NCBI RefSeq assembly: GCF_008831285.2
Contig: NC_045148.1
Coordinates: 17,973,002-18,037,001 of the forward strand
DNA: 64,000 bases
From: Nymphaea colorata
Lineage: Eukaryota > Streptophyta > Magnoliopsida > Nymphaeales > Nymphaeaceae
Direction of reading: 5' to 3'
Position numbers and translations under genes: made by a program. Shown piece by piece: positions 13,723-25,147 of this stretch; within the stretch, counting starts at the first letter, position 1, and each line of letters begins with the position of its first letter. The notes beneath the pieces were generated by a model, which searched no databases, was not told the origin of the DNA, and worked only from the letters and a program-made list of their open reading frames with translations.

Positions 13723-14609
13723 GCTTCATAATGTTATTCCAAGAACCATCACTGTAGGTGAAGCAGTCTTCAGTAGGCATGTGTGATGGAAATCCCAAGG
13801 GGAGTTAGCTCAGTGGATGGGGCGGGATGGCATCTTTTTTATAGCAAAAGAAAGGGGAAGCAATGATATACAAGTTGGAATATAGCAGGTGCTTCACTTC
13901 AAGGCACCAAAATGAGGACTAATACCCGAGATAGATAAAGAGAAAGGTAGAGGCTTTGACTTTCAATCGAGCAATGGGATTAAATGCTACTCCTACTCAT
14001 CAGGAAAGTACAATGCAAGCTAAACAACGGAACTCAGGTTAGCTACACATTAATATGTAACTATTGTGCTTGACATATCCATCCCTCACATTATTTGGTT
14101 TATAATATTGGTTTATTCATTTGCAAGCTTTGGCTGGCTAGTAGCTCGCCATATCAAACATGATGATGATAAAAAGAAAAACAAGAAGAAAAAGGTAATG
14201 GTCATTTGTGTCATATAATATCAGTTCACACATTTTTCTTCTTTTTCTTTTAATCATCAATCTATCAATCTACTTTAGATAGACTATCCAGTTACATGAC
14301 TGGGGACTCTAAAAAGTTAAAATCATTATTAACTATATATATATATATATTGAAAAGGAAATTCTATGAATTGTTTGCTTCCTCTATTATAAAAATGTAC
14401 GATTCTATGACATTCTTGGCAGATACAAGTAAAAACACATCATCGTCGGCCAGCTGGCTGGCCGCTGGTAAGAGAAATACTTCTGATATTAAATGCCCTA
14501 GCGGCTGGGCGGGGACACAAACCAGTATAAATGTTGGCAACCCTCTCTGTTCGTTCAATGCACTTTTTCCATAATTGGTAGCCATCATCTCTCATTGGTA
14601 AATCATGTG

Positions 14610-14722
14610 TCAGCCATTAACTGCCATTAATTTAGAATTTTGGATGTAAGCATTCTCCTATGTTAGTCAGCCATTAACTGCCATTAATTTAGGATTTTGG
14701 ATGTAAGCATTCTCCTATGTTA
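14610..14722. repeat. 57-bp direct tandem duplication
   Basis: A unit starting TCAGCCATTAACTGCCATTA is repeated head to tail with one visible substitution, which indicates a recent duplication. An (AT)n tract follows at about 14728-14748. Confidence 0.85.
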
Positions 14723-15649
14723 GTTTATATATATATATATATATATATTATCTTTTGAATCCTCACCTTCTGTCCTTTCAATCTTAGTTTAGTATAATGT
14801 GCTTTAAATAACCATCTCATACTGAACAACCAAATTTATGAGGGATTGGATAGACACTACTGCATTCATTACAAATGCGTGTACACTATTGAAACTTATG
14901 TTTTCTTCACTAGCAGTGGCAATATGTCTAGATCAGCCAAAAGCCATCACATTTACTGACAATTTCTGATCTGCACATTTTTCTTATAAATTGCACTCAG
15001 AAATTACAGTGGAGGCTTACAGCACTTTGTGATTCTAGACACCACTTCAAGCACCTATTCCAGGGTTTTATTCATTCTCACAGTGTAAGACCAATCATTT
15101 TCAGAATTTATGACTTAGAATTTCTAATTCTATAAACCAAACCTTCTTAAACTAATGTATGAGTCATGCAATCTAACTAGGGACTTATCTATTATCCTTC
15201 ATAATTCTTGATGCTAATAGCATACAAAGTTACGAATGAAAAAAGTACACAAAGACTACAAAAAGAAGGACATAGCCCAAGCATGAGCGGGAATTATGTG
15301 ATGATAGTTGAGCTCAATCATAACTCATTCGACAAGCTAACTTAGTTTCCTAAAGAGCATAGGTTTCACGAAAAGACTAAACTAATAGGTACACTATTCA
15401 ACCACATGAGTTTATAACCAAACTATATTTCTGGTTTTCATTTAGTTTTCTGTCTTTTCTTTGTTATCAGCTTTATTTCTTCATCGTGCTTATCCTTTGT
15501 TGAATCAGTCCTTTGGTTTTGTAGTTGGAATAGTAATTTGTGTTTAACCAAAAATTTTGTTTTGGTTATCTAATTAAGTATTTCACTTCCTTTTTAATGT
15601 TTGAATGATGAAAGGGAAAAAGAACAGTTCTTGCCTGCAATCTGATGGT

Positions 15650-15651
15650 TC

Positions 15652-15709
<58 letters not shown>

Positions 15710-15711
15710 TT
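15650..15711. repeat. (AT)n followed by (ATTT)n microsatellite
   Basis: An AT run passes into about eight ATTT units. There is no coding content. Confidence 0.9.
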
Positions 15712-18700
15712 CATATGAGGTGACCCTTGTCACTTCATCCATGTAACAGACAAGAGATTTTAATAAATCTAATTGCTCAAATTTAGCTGTTGTCAATTCC
15801 GTTCCATGCAACCACCACATCCATAGTGGTAACTAGCAGGTTGCAACAGACTTATATCATATGTATAACTAGTGAAAATAACATTTCAAGAAACATACAT
15901 GTGTATCATCGTGGAATCTCAGTAAGTTATGTTAACTCAACAAAGTTGATCTCAGCAAATTCTGAGCAAATTCTGTATAAACTCTGCAGAAAATCAGGAT
16001 TTCTAATCCGTAGGCATATCATAACATGAAGTCTTGTCCATAGAAGCATTACTTAGTTTAAACATTTAAAAATCTCATATATGGTCATCATGTCTCATAC
16101 AATCTTTTGAATTATTACCATCCAACACCCAACGAGATTCTAAAATTACAGAAAAAAGTTTTATGATCAGACTTATAACCTCTCCATTATTGTTCTCTCA
16201 TAGGCCTAGTCTCTTGCAAACATGCTGCCTCACTGCATGCTAAGCTTCTTGTAAACCTGATTTTCCTTTTTGATGTTTTGCATCATTTCCAGCATGGTGT
16301 TTTAATATAATAACTTAATTCATGCTCTCAAATGTACACGCACACACATCTATGTATATACATGATTACATAGCTACCTTTACGCAAGTCTTGTATGCAA
16401 CTATATCTTTGCTTGCAATTGAATATAATAAACATGATTAAAACTTCTTGCTATACCCGGACTTAGACTGTCATACACTACAATCTTCACTTCTACAGTT
16501 ATGTTCTTAGTCCTACACTTCCTCTTTTTCACTGTCCGACCACTGTACAGGTTATACCACAAAGAGATATAGGTTGATGTATGTTCTTGGTACAAAAACT
16601 CATTCTCTTCTCCAAGTTATTTCAAATTAATCTACACATAACTATACATATACACTCTAGTATGCTTGTGTTTTTATCTATAGGCACAACAAAATTTACA
16701 TGGACTACATGCTGCAGATATGGTCTAAACATTTCCATACCTTATTGCTCCAAGGTGCAGTCAATTCAATGTGCTTGCAGGGCTGCCACTCCAAGACGAT
16801 CCAGCAGGATTCCTAGGGTCATTCTAACTGTGCAGCTCCTTGTTTTGACCAGCAGCTCCCTAGCTTCTTTAATCCTCTAAGATGTGGATGGCAGACATGT
16901 AAACATGTCCCTCTTTGCTTTTGATCTTCACCCAAGATACAAGAAAACAAGAATGAGCTTCCACTCTTTCCTAATTTCTAGTTGCTATGACCTTTCCTCT
17001 TTATCTGCAACAAATGGAAACCTAAATGATGCAGTATAGAGTTAAATAGGGCCAATGCATGAGCAGCAACACCTCTTTACGAATTCTTTAGACTAGCTCC
17101 TCAGTTGCCCTCATTCTTTCTTAATTTCTCATTTAACATGTTCAATTACTACCACCAGCCATGCATATGTTAATTAGCCCCTTTATTCTTTCATAACTAC
17201 ACATCTTTATGACATAATTGACAGTTTCAACTCGACTTAACAGTTATTTAAATCTACCATTTATAGCCTATGACCATATTAAAGTTTGTGCAATAAATAA
17301 AGAAAAAAGAAAAACGTTGGGCCTTAAACGTGTGTATATATATATATATATATATATTTATTGTGTGTGTGTGAAAGAGATATATTTTTAGTAGTTAATT
17401 TTTTATGCCCTTCATTTTCCTTTCTTAGTTTGAAATGACATGTACAATAATTTGTTATTTCTCAAAAACAACGTAAAGCACACCCTCAAATTATATGCTT
17501 GTCACCCGACCCGATGTATGTATATTAAATTTGGGAACGTCACCTAATCCCTCTCTCGCTTTTTACACACACCACACATATGTAAACCATATTTTCACTT
17601 TTAACAAATCTAACAGCACAAAAATTTGAATCTACTATTTTACACACACTACACACATACCCCAAGATCAGTTAAACCGCCACCATGGGGCGTCGTCATG
17701 GGGTTGGCAAGTGCCCTCATAGGCAATCAAAAGTGTTTATCTTCATATTAAAATTTAATGGCAGTTTTTTCATTTACATACAAGTTTCAATTAAAAATTT
17801 AAACTTATATAACTAGTGCTTCTTAACCAGAATTTTATGGCTCTCCCTGCTTTGCTTTTTATGAAAAAACCAAAAAAAGAAACTGGGCCAATCGAGTGTT
17901 AGTCACTGGAACTTAATAATTCAAGATCGTCTAACTCAAGAGTCTGCATCATTCGTATCGCTTAATTACTGAATTCCATTTTTTTGACCCGGACAGGTCT
18001 ATATGGTTCGTTGTTGTGTTGAGTTTACATGCAACAAGTCAAACCGTACCTAACCACAATGACACACAGTTTTGGCATCTAACACTGCTCCTTCCACAGA
18101 GATTCATTGTAGCAATAATAAATTTGTCCCCTTTTCTTCAGGTTTGTACATGAACCTTTTTGTGTAGCTTGCAAAGATGAAGAATTCTGTCTGACACCAT
18201 TGAAGCCCCACAACACTTGGGTTCTTCAAAAGGAAAAAACAGTCATTCCTCCTTGTTTCAGACGTTACAGGCCTTTATCCACCTTGTTATTTGGAGGTCA
18301 CCCCCTTTAGTTTTTCTTGAATATTGAAAAAGGACGGCACTTTCAAATTTGAAAGGAGTGCTGTGACAGGACGAACTTTTTTGGTAAGGTTTCCACTGTT
18401 CTTCTGCCAAGTTGCTCGTTTATTATCATTGTTGTTATTTCAATTGTGGGTGCGACCCGACCACCAAGTCTTATTGGTATAACTATTTGAGGCATGTCGA
18501 TGCACTGTAGGTATCACTATCAGAGCCTTTTAAGTACACTGTTCTCGAGATATAAATATATTCACTGATGTGCACAGAAATTGTAAGCGTTTGTTTCTCA
18601 TTTCTAGACAAGGCAAAGATATTCAAAGGTACCAACAGCCTATAAACCATGGAAAATGCAACAAAAAAAAGAGCTAATTAAGTACCGACACTATATATAT

Positions 18701-19859
18701 TAATTTGTTTATTTATTTATTTATTAGTGAAGAGAACTAGTGTATGGAAACTCTTACACATATCTTTGTGCAAATGAATAAAACAAGGATGACATGCTCA
18801 CTGCTGGTTGCAACAAATATCACTTAAAGAAGGCAATAAATACATCCAAGGGCTTGTGCTCTTTGTATTTCAAAAAAGGACACTGATGTGTAATTTGAAA
18901 CATAACTTGTATGCCATTTGAAGACACCAAAACAAAGCCTGGTACCCCAAGGCTTCAACTCTTTTATTGAATGGATAAATAAAATATTCTGCCTGCTCCT
19001 CCCATAAGATGGAAATCAAATTTGTTTAATTAGGGAATAGAAAAGACAAGGGTTAGCGAAGTGCTTTGATCTTCCCTTTTTAACAATGTTATAGCATCAA
19101 ATAATACCGACTTTTCATGGGTTAGCAGCAAACACAAATGCTACTTAAAAACACAAGAATTCAAGTATGCTACAACACACTTTTCTATTTCACAAAGAAA
19201 CATAAGGGCAGATGTACAACTTATTCTTTTTTTGTTGAAAAAGAAGACAGCAAAAGAGGACAAGAACGGGTCCACTTGACCTTATAATGGCACCCATAAT
19301 AAATCAACACTACTTCTCAATGCATCATGATAACATGATCAAAAAATCGAATTAAGGATGTGACTATAACAAGCTGCCCAATCCAATCCATTGGGCTACC
19401 CATACTTGCTCGAGCGAGAGATGTCAAGACAGACTTGCATTATTTAGGTAAAAAGTAGTCGCCTCATAAGATAGCCATGTTTGAAGAGTAATAGATCATT
19501 TTTCCGTGCCGGCAAAGCTCCCAAAGGACGAAAGAATGAGATTATGAGAGTGATCTCCTTTTAACAATCACTGCAAACTCTTTACTAAAGAGAGAAAATG
19601 AGTATTATATATAAACACGATTATTTGTCAACAAGGACGGCTTCAATGTTCGACGGACCTCAGAAAACTCTAATATGTAAGTTGAGCTTGAGAAAGTCAT
19701 CAAAAGACAATGCACAGATTAATCAAATCTTATGTCATTTCAGCTTTTAGAAGCGGTTGATTTTATAGGACACTTGCCGATGAGATGATCGTAGAAAAAG
19801 TGGGAGCAAGTTGGCGGGGAGATGGAGAATGAGCTGAGGCCGACTGCAGGATTGGAACT

Positions 19860-21290
19860 TTCAAACGCCATCGTCGAGTGGATTGCAGGGTAAAGATGCA
19901 ATCAATGACTTGGGGTCTGGACACGTATGTGCAGACACCTAATCCGCAAAAGGAGCGGAAAGGTTCGTTGTTTTTTTTCTTTTCGAATCAATTGTTCTTT
20001 CTTTTGGGGAGGGATAAGGCTTCTGTGCACCGGATTTTGCAGTACCGGATCCCTTCTTTCCCCCTTTCTCCTCGCCATTATTCCTTCCTTCTCTCCTTCC
20101 TCTCTGATGATGGATAAATCTTTTGCCCGTGTTCTCTTGGGGTCCCTCCGGTCGGCTTCCCGGTATCAGAACCTTGTTCCTTGGTGGTGGGTCACACTCC
20201 CATTGTGGCCCTCTTCCAACCCCTAATTGCTCGTACCAAAAAGAAGAGGCCGCGGCCATCGCATTCAAGATGTGTGCAGATCTTGTTTGGAATCGGTCAG
20301 AGTCAAAAGACAAACCTCAAACATACCACATGCGCGACAACGCTACGAGTTACTTTTCTACATGTTAACGGCGACTATCGTTTCTCTGACAAGTAAAGAA
20401 AATATTTATGTTATTCAACATTTTAATAAAGAAGTTAAAACTGCATCGCCGCCGAGGGTTGAAAAGCGAAGAACCTAAATCAAGTTTCAGCAGTGCCGGT
20501 GATCCGGCTTTTATCTGCCTTCTTTGATTTCTCTGAAACTCGCTGCATTTTATGCTATTTAACATTATTTTTTTGAGACATTCTTCTCTTAGATGGATTC
20601 TTGTATTGCTTTTCGTTTATTGGGATACAGGTTTGGGCTTCAAAAGTTCCTTTCCTATGTGCGAGAGAGAAAGCATGCTTGCGTACATCTATGGATATGC
20701 ATGTTCTTCTCTGATCAAAAGTGGGACTGGTGAGCTGAACTTGCATTGACTATAGATATTGTTGTATGTATACGACGAACTACTCGCTTGAGTGCGGAGT
20801 CTACGCATCATATGATGATGCGGAGAACTCTTTCTTCTTGAAACAAAATGACCCACTTGGTCCAATCGATGAGACAATAGGGAGGTCGGTTTTTTTTGCT
20901 TTTTCTTTGTTGGGTATAGCTGCCCAGTCTTTTTCTCCCTTTTGTTGTTGCTTAATGTCTCGAATCGAACTGCTGCAGATCGGTAGGGATTGATGAAAGG
21001 AAGGCCTTTTCATTCATTATATATGGTTGGGACCATCAGTCCACAGAGCGTCTGTGGTATCTTATCTTCCCCACCAAATTCAAAATCAACAGTCTACCAG
21101 ACTGAGCAACTGTTAAAAGTAACTTATCTTAGCAGAAATATTTACTTGTTCCCGGGTGTTCGCGAGATACAAGCTGTTGACACCAGTCGTAGTTTCCGTT
21201 CCGTGGTTCGTGGCCAGTAAAAACTGCTTTCGAAAGAAGCGGTGGGAGAGACGCGTGAAGGATCCTGGAGCCAGCATTCAGTGTGCTGCT
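19860..21290 (+). other. ORF-rich but unassigned flank upstream of the microRNA
   Basis: Many short ORFs overlap in four or more frames between 19880 and 21340 on both strands, and none shows a domain or sustained frame preference. This looks like transcribed leader or promoter DNA of the downstream microRNA locus, or simply higher-GC intergenic DNA, rather than a protein gene. Confidence 0.3.
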
Positions 21291-21296
21291 CCCGTC

Positions 21297-21304
21297 TATA
21301 AATA
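21297..21304 (+). promoter_or_regulatory. TATA box of the miR156/157 locus
   Basis: TATAAATA sits about 250 bases upstream of the mature microRNA. Transcription would start near 21330. Plant MIR genes are transcribed by RNA polymerase II and often have a TATA box at this kind of distance. Confidence 0.6.
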
Positions 21305-21540
21305 CGCCTACAATCATCGTTCAGTACTCGTTATATGATCAGAAGGGAAAAAAGAGAACACCAAAAGGGGAAGTGTGGAAGGACGGAGCTCTTGCACATA
21401 TTCCATGCCTTTTTTAGTTCTTTCCCTTTTCAGGCTATTCTTTTGAGAAATAAGGGGGCGGAAAAACGGAGTTGTCTTTTTATTGGAGGAAGGGACGATG
21501 ACCAGGCCTTCTGGGGATGCTGGTAAAGAGGGGCAGGCAC

Positions 21541-21641
21541 TGTGGTGCTGTTGACAGAAGATAGAGAGCACAGATGTTAGAGTGCAATTGGTGCTTTGCA
21601 TTTTACTCATTCGTGCTCTCTAGCCTTCTGTCATCACCCCT
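21541..21641 (+). ncRNA. MIR156/157: MicroRNA precursor of the miR156/miR157 family
   Basis: The 21-base mature strand lies at 21551-21571, beginning TTGACAGAAG and ending AGAGAGCAC. As far as I can tell it is identical to Arabidopsis miR157a-c. The star strand lies at 21615-21635, beginning GCTCTCTAGCC and ending CTGTCATC, and matches the known miR157 star. The arms pair as a hairpin with a loop of about 43 bases that also resembles MIR157a (AGATG, then TTTGCAT, TTACTC). miR156/157 directs cleavage and translational repression of SPL (SQUAMOSA promoter-binding-like) transcripts and sets the juvenile-to-adult phase change. Differences from the miR156 form TGACAGAAGAGAGTGAGCAC place this copy in the miR157 branch. 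It lies in its own transcription unit, not inside a protein gene. Confidence 0.95.
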
Positions 21642-22250
21642 CCCTCTCTCTCTTTCTTTCCTCTCTTTCTATATCTCCCCAATACTTTTTTGCTCCGGGT
21701 TCTGCTTTTGATGTGTCACAAGACTGTAGACGCCAATGATTTGTTATTTTCTTTTGCAGGTTTCTGAATCCGCCTTCCGGATGTGGGGAGGCGTGCTCCT
21801 TCGGTCATACGCTTTTGATGGGACGTCTCAGGGCGAAACAACGGCGACTTTTTTGATTTGAGCTTCTCGTGCTGGGGTTTGCTGTATTTTTTTTTTGAAC
21901 GAAGGGCCTGACCTGTGATTCAAGCTTGTTCTCGAGATGTATTTTGTTTAACTGCCCTGTACTATCTGCTCCCCCTCATTCTTTGTACTGAGTTTTCAAA
22001 GAGAGCAAAAGAAATGGGGTTCGTTCACTCTGACGCCGTGGGCGTGTTGCGTGCGATCTTCTATGCAATGACGTCCTGAGTTTATCGACATCCAGTACTG
22101 ATTTCTGTTTCATTGGTCTGTTTTTTCCATGAGAATAGCACTGATTCTCTTCCTTTTCTTCCCCTCTTCTAACATATTGTGTATGCACTTCTTTTATTGT
22201 GTATGCACTTCTTTTAAGTTTTGAAACTTGTTACAAGCGATGGCTTGTAC
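21642..22250 (+). other. Probable downstream part of the pri-miRNA transcript
   Basis: A strong acceptor-like sequence (TTTTCTTTTGCAG) ends at about 21760, followed by a less AT-rich stretch of some 300 bases. A spliced pri-miRNA exon downstream of the hairpin is plausible but unproven. No coding ORF is convincing. Confidence 0.3.
22178..22216. repeat. 20-bp direct tandem duplication
   Basis: The unit TGTGTATGCACTTCTTTTA occurs twice head to tail. Confidence 0.8.
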
Positions 22251-23954
22251 GTGCATTTGATGGTCTTGGGTCTTATCCGATCGAAGACCCCACAAAGCTT
22301 GAAATCCTTATTAATTTTTTCATGTTCAAATCAGACCCTTTCTTAATGTAAGAGGGAAACATCTCAATTGTTGAAAGGCTATGGATATCAAGTTTGATTC
22401 AAAATTTGGCAATATCTTTCTTGAACATATCTTGTATCTTTGTCTAGAGATCTCGCCGTACCAACAAAGTCATGTGTCATACAGAAAATTCAAAGTCAAA
22501 GATCTAAAGTTTTCAATAGACTAAAGGTCCTGAAATATATTCTTGAACATCTTGTTGCATCGAACGGTATAGAGACATAGAGGCTTGTTTTTCTAGGATG
22601 TTTGAGGGGAGCTCATGGCAACAATGTTATCCGTCTCTTGGAAATCAATGTTACCCCATATTTTGTCCCTCGATTTTCCCTTTTTTTAAGACGATGAAAG
22701 CTTTCTCCTGAATTTATAGGGCATGATCACGAGACATTTCTTGCTTCCAGTACACAAGTAGAAAGGCATCTGCAAATAACTTCTCCATGTCTGTCGGTTT
22801 TCGTAAAAAAGGAGCGGCGGTAAGCCCTAGCTTGTTTTTCTCACGGTGGAGAGACTATCGAAGAGAGAGGCACTTCTGCACGGCTTCCTCCTGTGGATAA
22901 GCATTACAGGTTTATTGGGAATACCACAAAAATGTACATTTTCACCTTCTGTAGCGTCACAGATAGGCGACAATTACTCTTCTTCCATGAAATGATGGCA
23001 GCACGAAGCGTCCGGCACTGAAATGGCCCTTCATGTCTTGAAAAGCCGATCCTTATCTTAGAGCGGGGACCCTTCTGAGCTTTTGTCATCTATTCCTGTT
23101 CAGAGCTCGCGAACAGCTCCTTGGCGAAGGTAAACACAATGTCTCCACACCTTCCTTCTTCCCCTTGTTCTCTTCTTCGTTTCTACTGTATCTCAACCGC
23201 TGGTTTGTTTGTTCCGCTTCTTATATCACTGTGGTGTGTTCTTTTTAAGTTTTTGGTTTTTGGTTCCTCGCCTTTGGTTTTTCCCATTTTATTGCTTGTG
23301 TTTGACCTCCCCATGATTATCTTAGCAAAAGGATATCCAACATCTATCATGTAGGAGTGATTCCACAAAGCGGTATGGGTTAGCACCTTTTGTTTTTCTG
23401 AACTTGATCGTTATCCGGATCGAGAAGATTAATGGCATTGTCAACGAATAGCATTTGGATACGTTCTGAACATGCCAATCTTAAGAGGCATGTTGAGTAA
23501 CTTGATGGGCTTCCTCTACTGAATTGGTTGTTGAAACCTGTTATTAGTAAGTCTTTACGGATTAAAGCATGAAATGATCGTATTCATGTGTCCATCCTTC
23601 AAAATACGATCGGGAGTTGCTGTATCAACATTTTTTTCTTCAGAACTCGTGGGCATAAAGCTTCTATTATTGGGAATTGGTTTTTGTCTATGCTAAATAC
23701 CACCATTAGCTGGGTCATGTGCACAAAGTAGGCACGGCATTCGCCTTCTGGTTGATCAACAGCTAGCTAGCTAGATTTCTGGTGTAGATTATGCAGACCA
23801 TTTCTTCCTCAACTGGGTTTTACAGGTGACTGCAGTCTTAAATCATGCGATGATATCGAGTTCAAGCAACACGCCACACCAATCAGTCGCCTACGCTTGG
23901 CCGCTCCTGTAGTGTTCCGACATTAAATTAAGAAAGCGGGAAAAGGTGAGCCGA

Positions 23955-24475
23955 TTGTGCACGCTTTCAAAAATCTGTGGTTTCTTTTTGTATTTTATGC
24001 AGCTCCATATTACGGAGGGCTATGTGCTCTTCTTGTGACGCTATCTTTTAGTCCCTATGTGCCACATGTTGTGGCTTTAACCAACCTCCCTCTCTCTCCC
24101 CTCCCCCCAACCCACATTTAAACTACTTGTACGCGTCAACCTCCCAGCGTTTGTAGAACATGCTTGGAATAAATACACGACTTTGCGTGCAGGCTAGTTG
24201 CAGCAACCATGTCCAACTTGACTCTATAATCTTCTTCCGGTTAGTAATACGTCCCTTATCTTTTTTAATCTGGTGAGAGAGGAGGGGGAGGGGAGGGGTG
24301 TTCTTACTGTTTGGGATAATTCATGTTGTATGGAAAATATAAAGACCTGGATGCCTTCAATAATCTGTGATTTGTCAATGTATTTTATGCACTTCCATGT
24401 TAGGGGAGAGTGCTGTATTATGCTTTGTTCTTGTGAAGTTATCTTCATGGTCCCTATGTGCAGTCACGGAACATT
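23955..24475 (+). repeat. Degenerate direct duplication, copies about 390 bp apart
   Basis: A stretch near 23955-24090 (TTTTATGCAGCTCCAT, then CTTCTTGTGACGCTATCTT and TCCCTATGTGC) recurs in diverged form near 24345-24475 (TTTTATGCACTTCCAT, then GTTCTTGTGAAGTTATCTT and TCCCTATGTGC). It is an old local duplication or two copies of a small element. Confidence 0.55.
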
Positions 24476-24930
24476 AAGCAAGCTCACTTGCTCGCGCTCT
24501 CTCACTCTTAGAAAAAAGAAAATAAAAAAGAGAGAGATTGGGTGGGGAGCGTGTTGTTCTTACTGTTCAGGATACAACGGTGTTCCATGTTTCTCTCTAA
24601 CCCTCGGTAGCTCAAATGTTCTGGCTACGATTTAGTCACTTGTTATGGTATGATTATGTCAATTAGTGGTGTCACAAATATGAATTAAGCACTTTGAAGT
24701 ATATATGACCACGTGAAAAGGATGGTGTACATGTTTCGGGCGGGTTGGGATAGACTGCATACAGACATGAACGATTAATTTGGTTTGGAGTTGTGGAGTT
24801 TCGATTCAGATAGTCTACGTATTAGAATTTGTTTTTCAGTTTAATTGTTTCAACCAAAATAATACCAGAAAGACAGACTGCTTGGTCCTCTGTGGCTTGA
24901 TAACTCGGGGAGAGGAAGAGCTTATGGTGC

Positions 24931-25147
24931 CTGACTGGTTTTTTTGTTTAGATTGCGTTAGCAAATAACATTTCTTTAACTGTGTTGTTCTTCTGTATGT
25001 GAACTTATTGGTTCCTCATGACCTTGTAAAACCACGTTGGCTGGCTGGTTTTTTTGTTTAGATTGTGTTAGCAAATAACTTTTCTTTAACTGTGTTGTTC
25101 TTCTGTATGTGAACTTATTGATTCCTCATGACCTTGTAAAACCACGT
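24931..25147. repeat. 110-bp direct tandem duplication
   Basis: Two head-to-tail copies start at 24931 and 25041 and differ at only a few bases, for example GATTGCGTTAG against GATTGTGTTAG. This indicates a recent duplication. Confidence 0.9.

Larger units (their letters stand above)
3212..21290. other. Gene-poor intergenic region
   Basis: Roughly 18 kb with no gene that I can support. Reading frames are short, AT-rich and without family motifs. The region holds microsatellites, short tandem duplications and fragments that look like decayed transposons, for example around 4260-4400, 8460-8700, 13090-13290 and 17680-17850. The better-defined items are listed separately. Small exons separated by introns could be missed here. 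Confidence 0.45.

Noticed and set aside
13801-13830. tRNA-like A box (TTAGCTCAGTGGAT)
   Set aside because: No B box, no acceptor-stem pairing and no anticodon arm follow within the next 80 bases.
19878-20478. Several overlapping ORFs of 60-124 residues
   Set aside because: Open frames occur on both strands at once, with no domain or consistent frame. Better explained by base composition.
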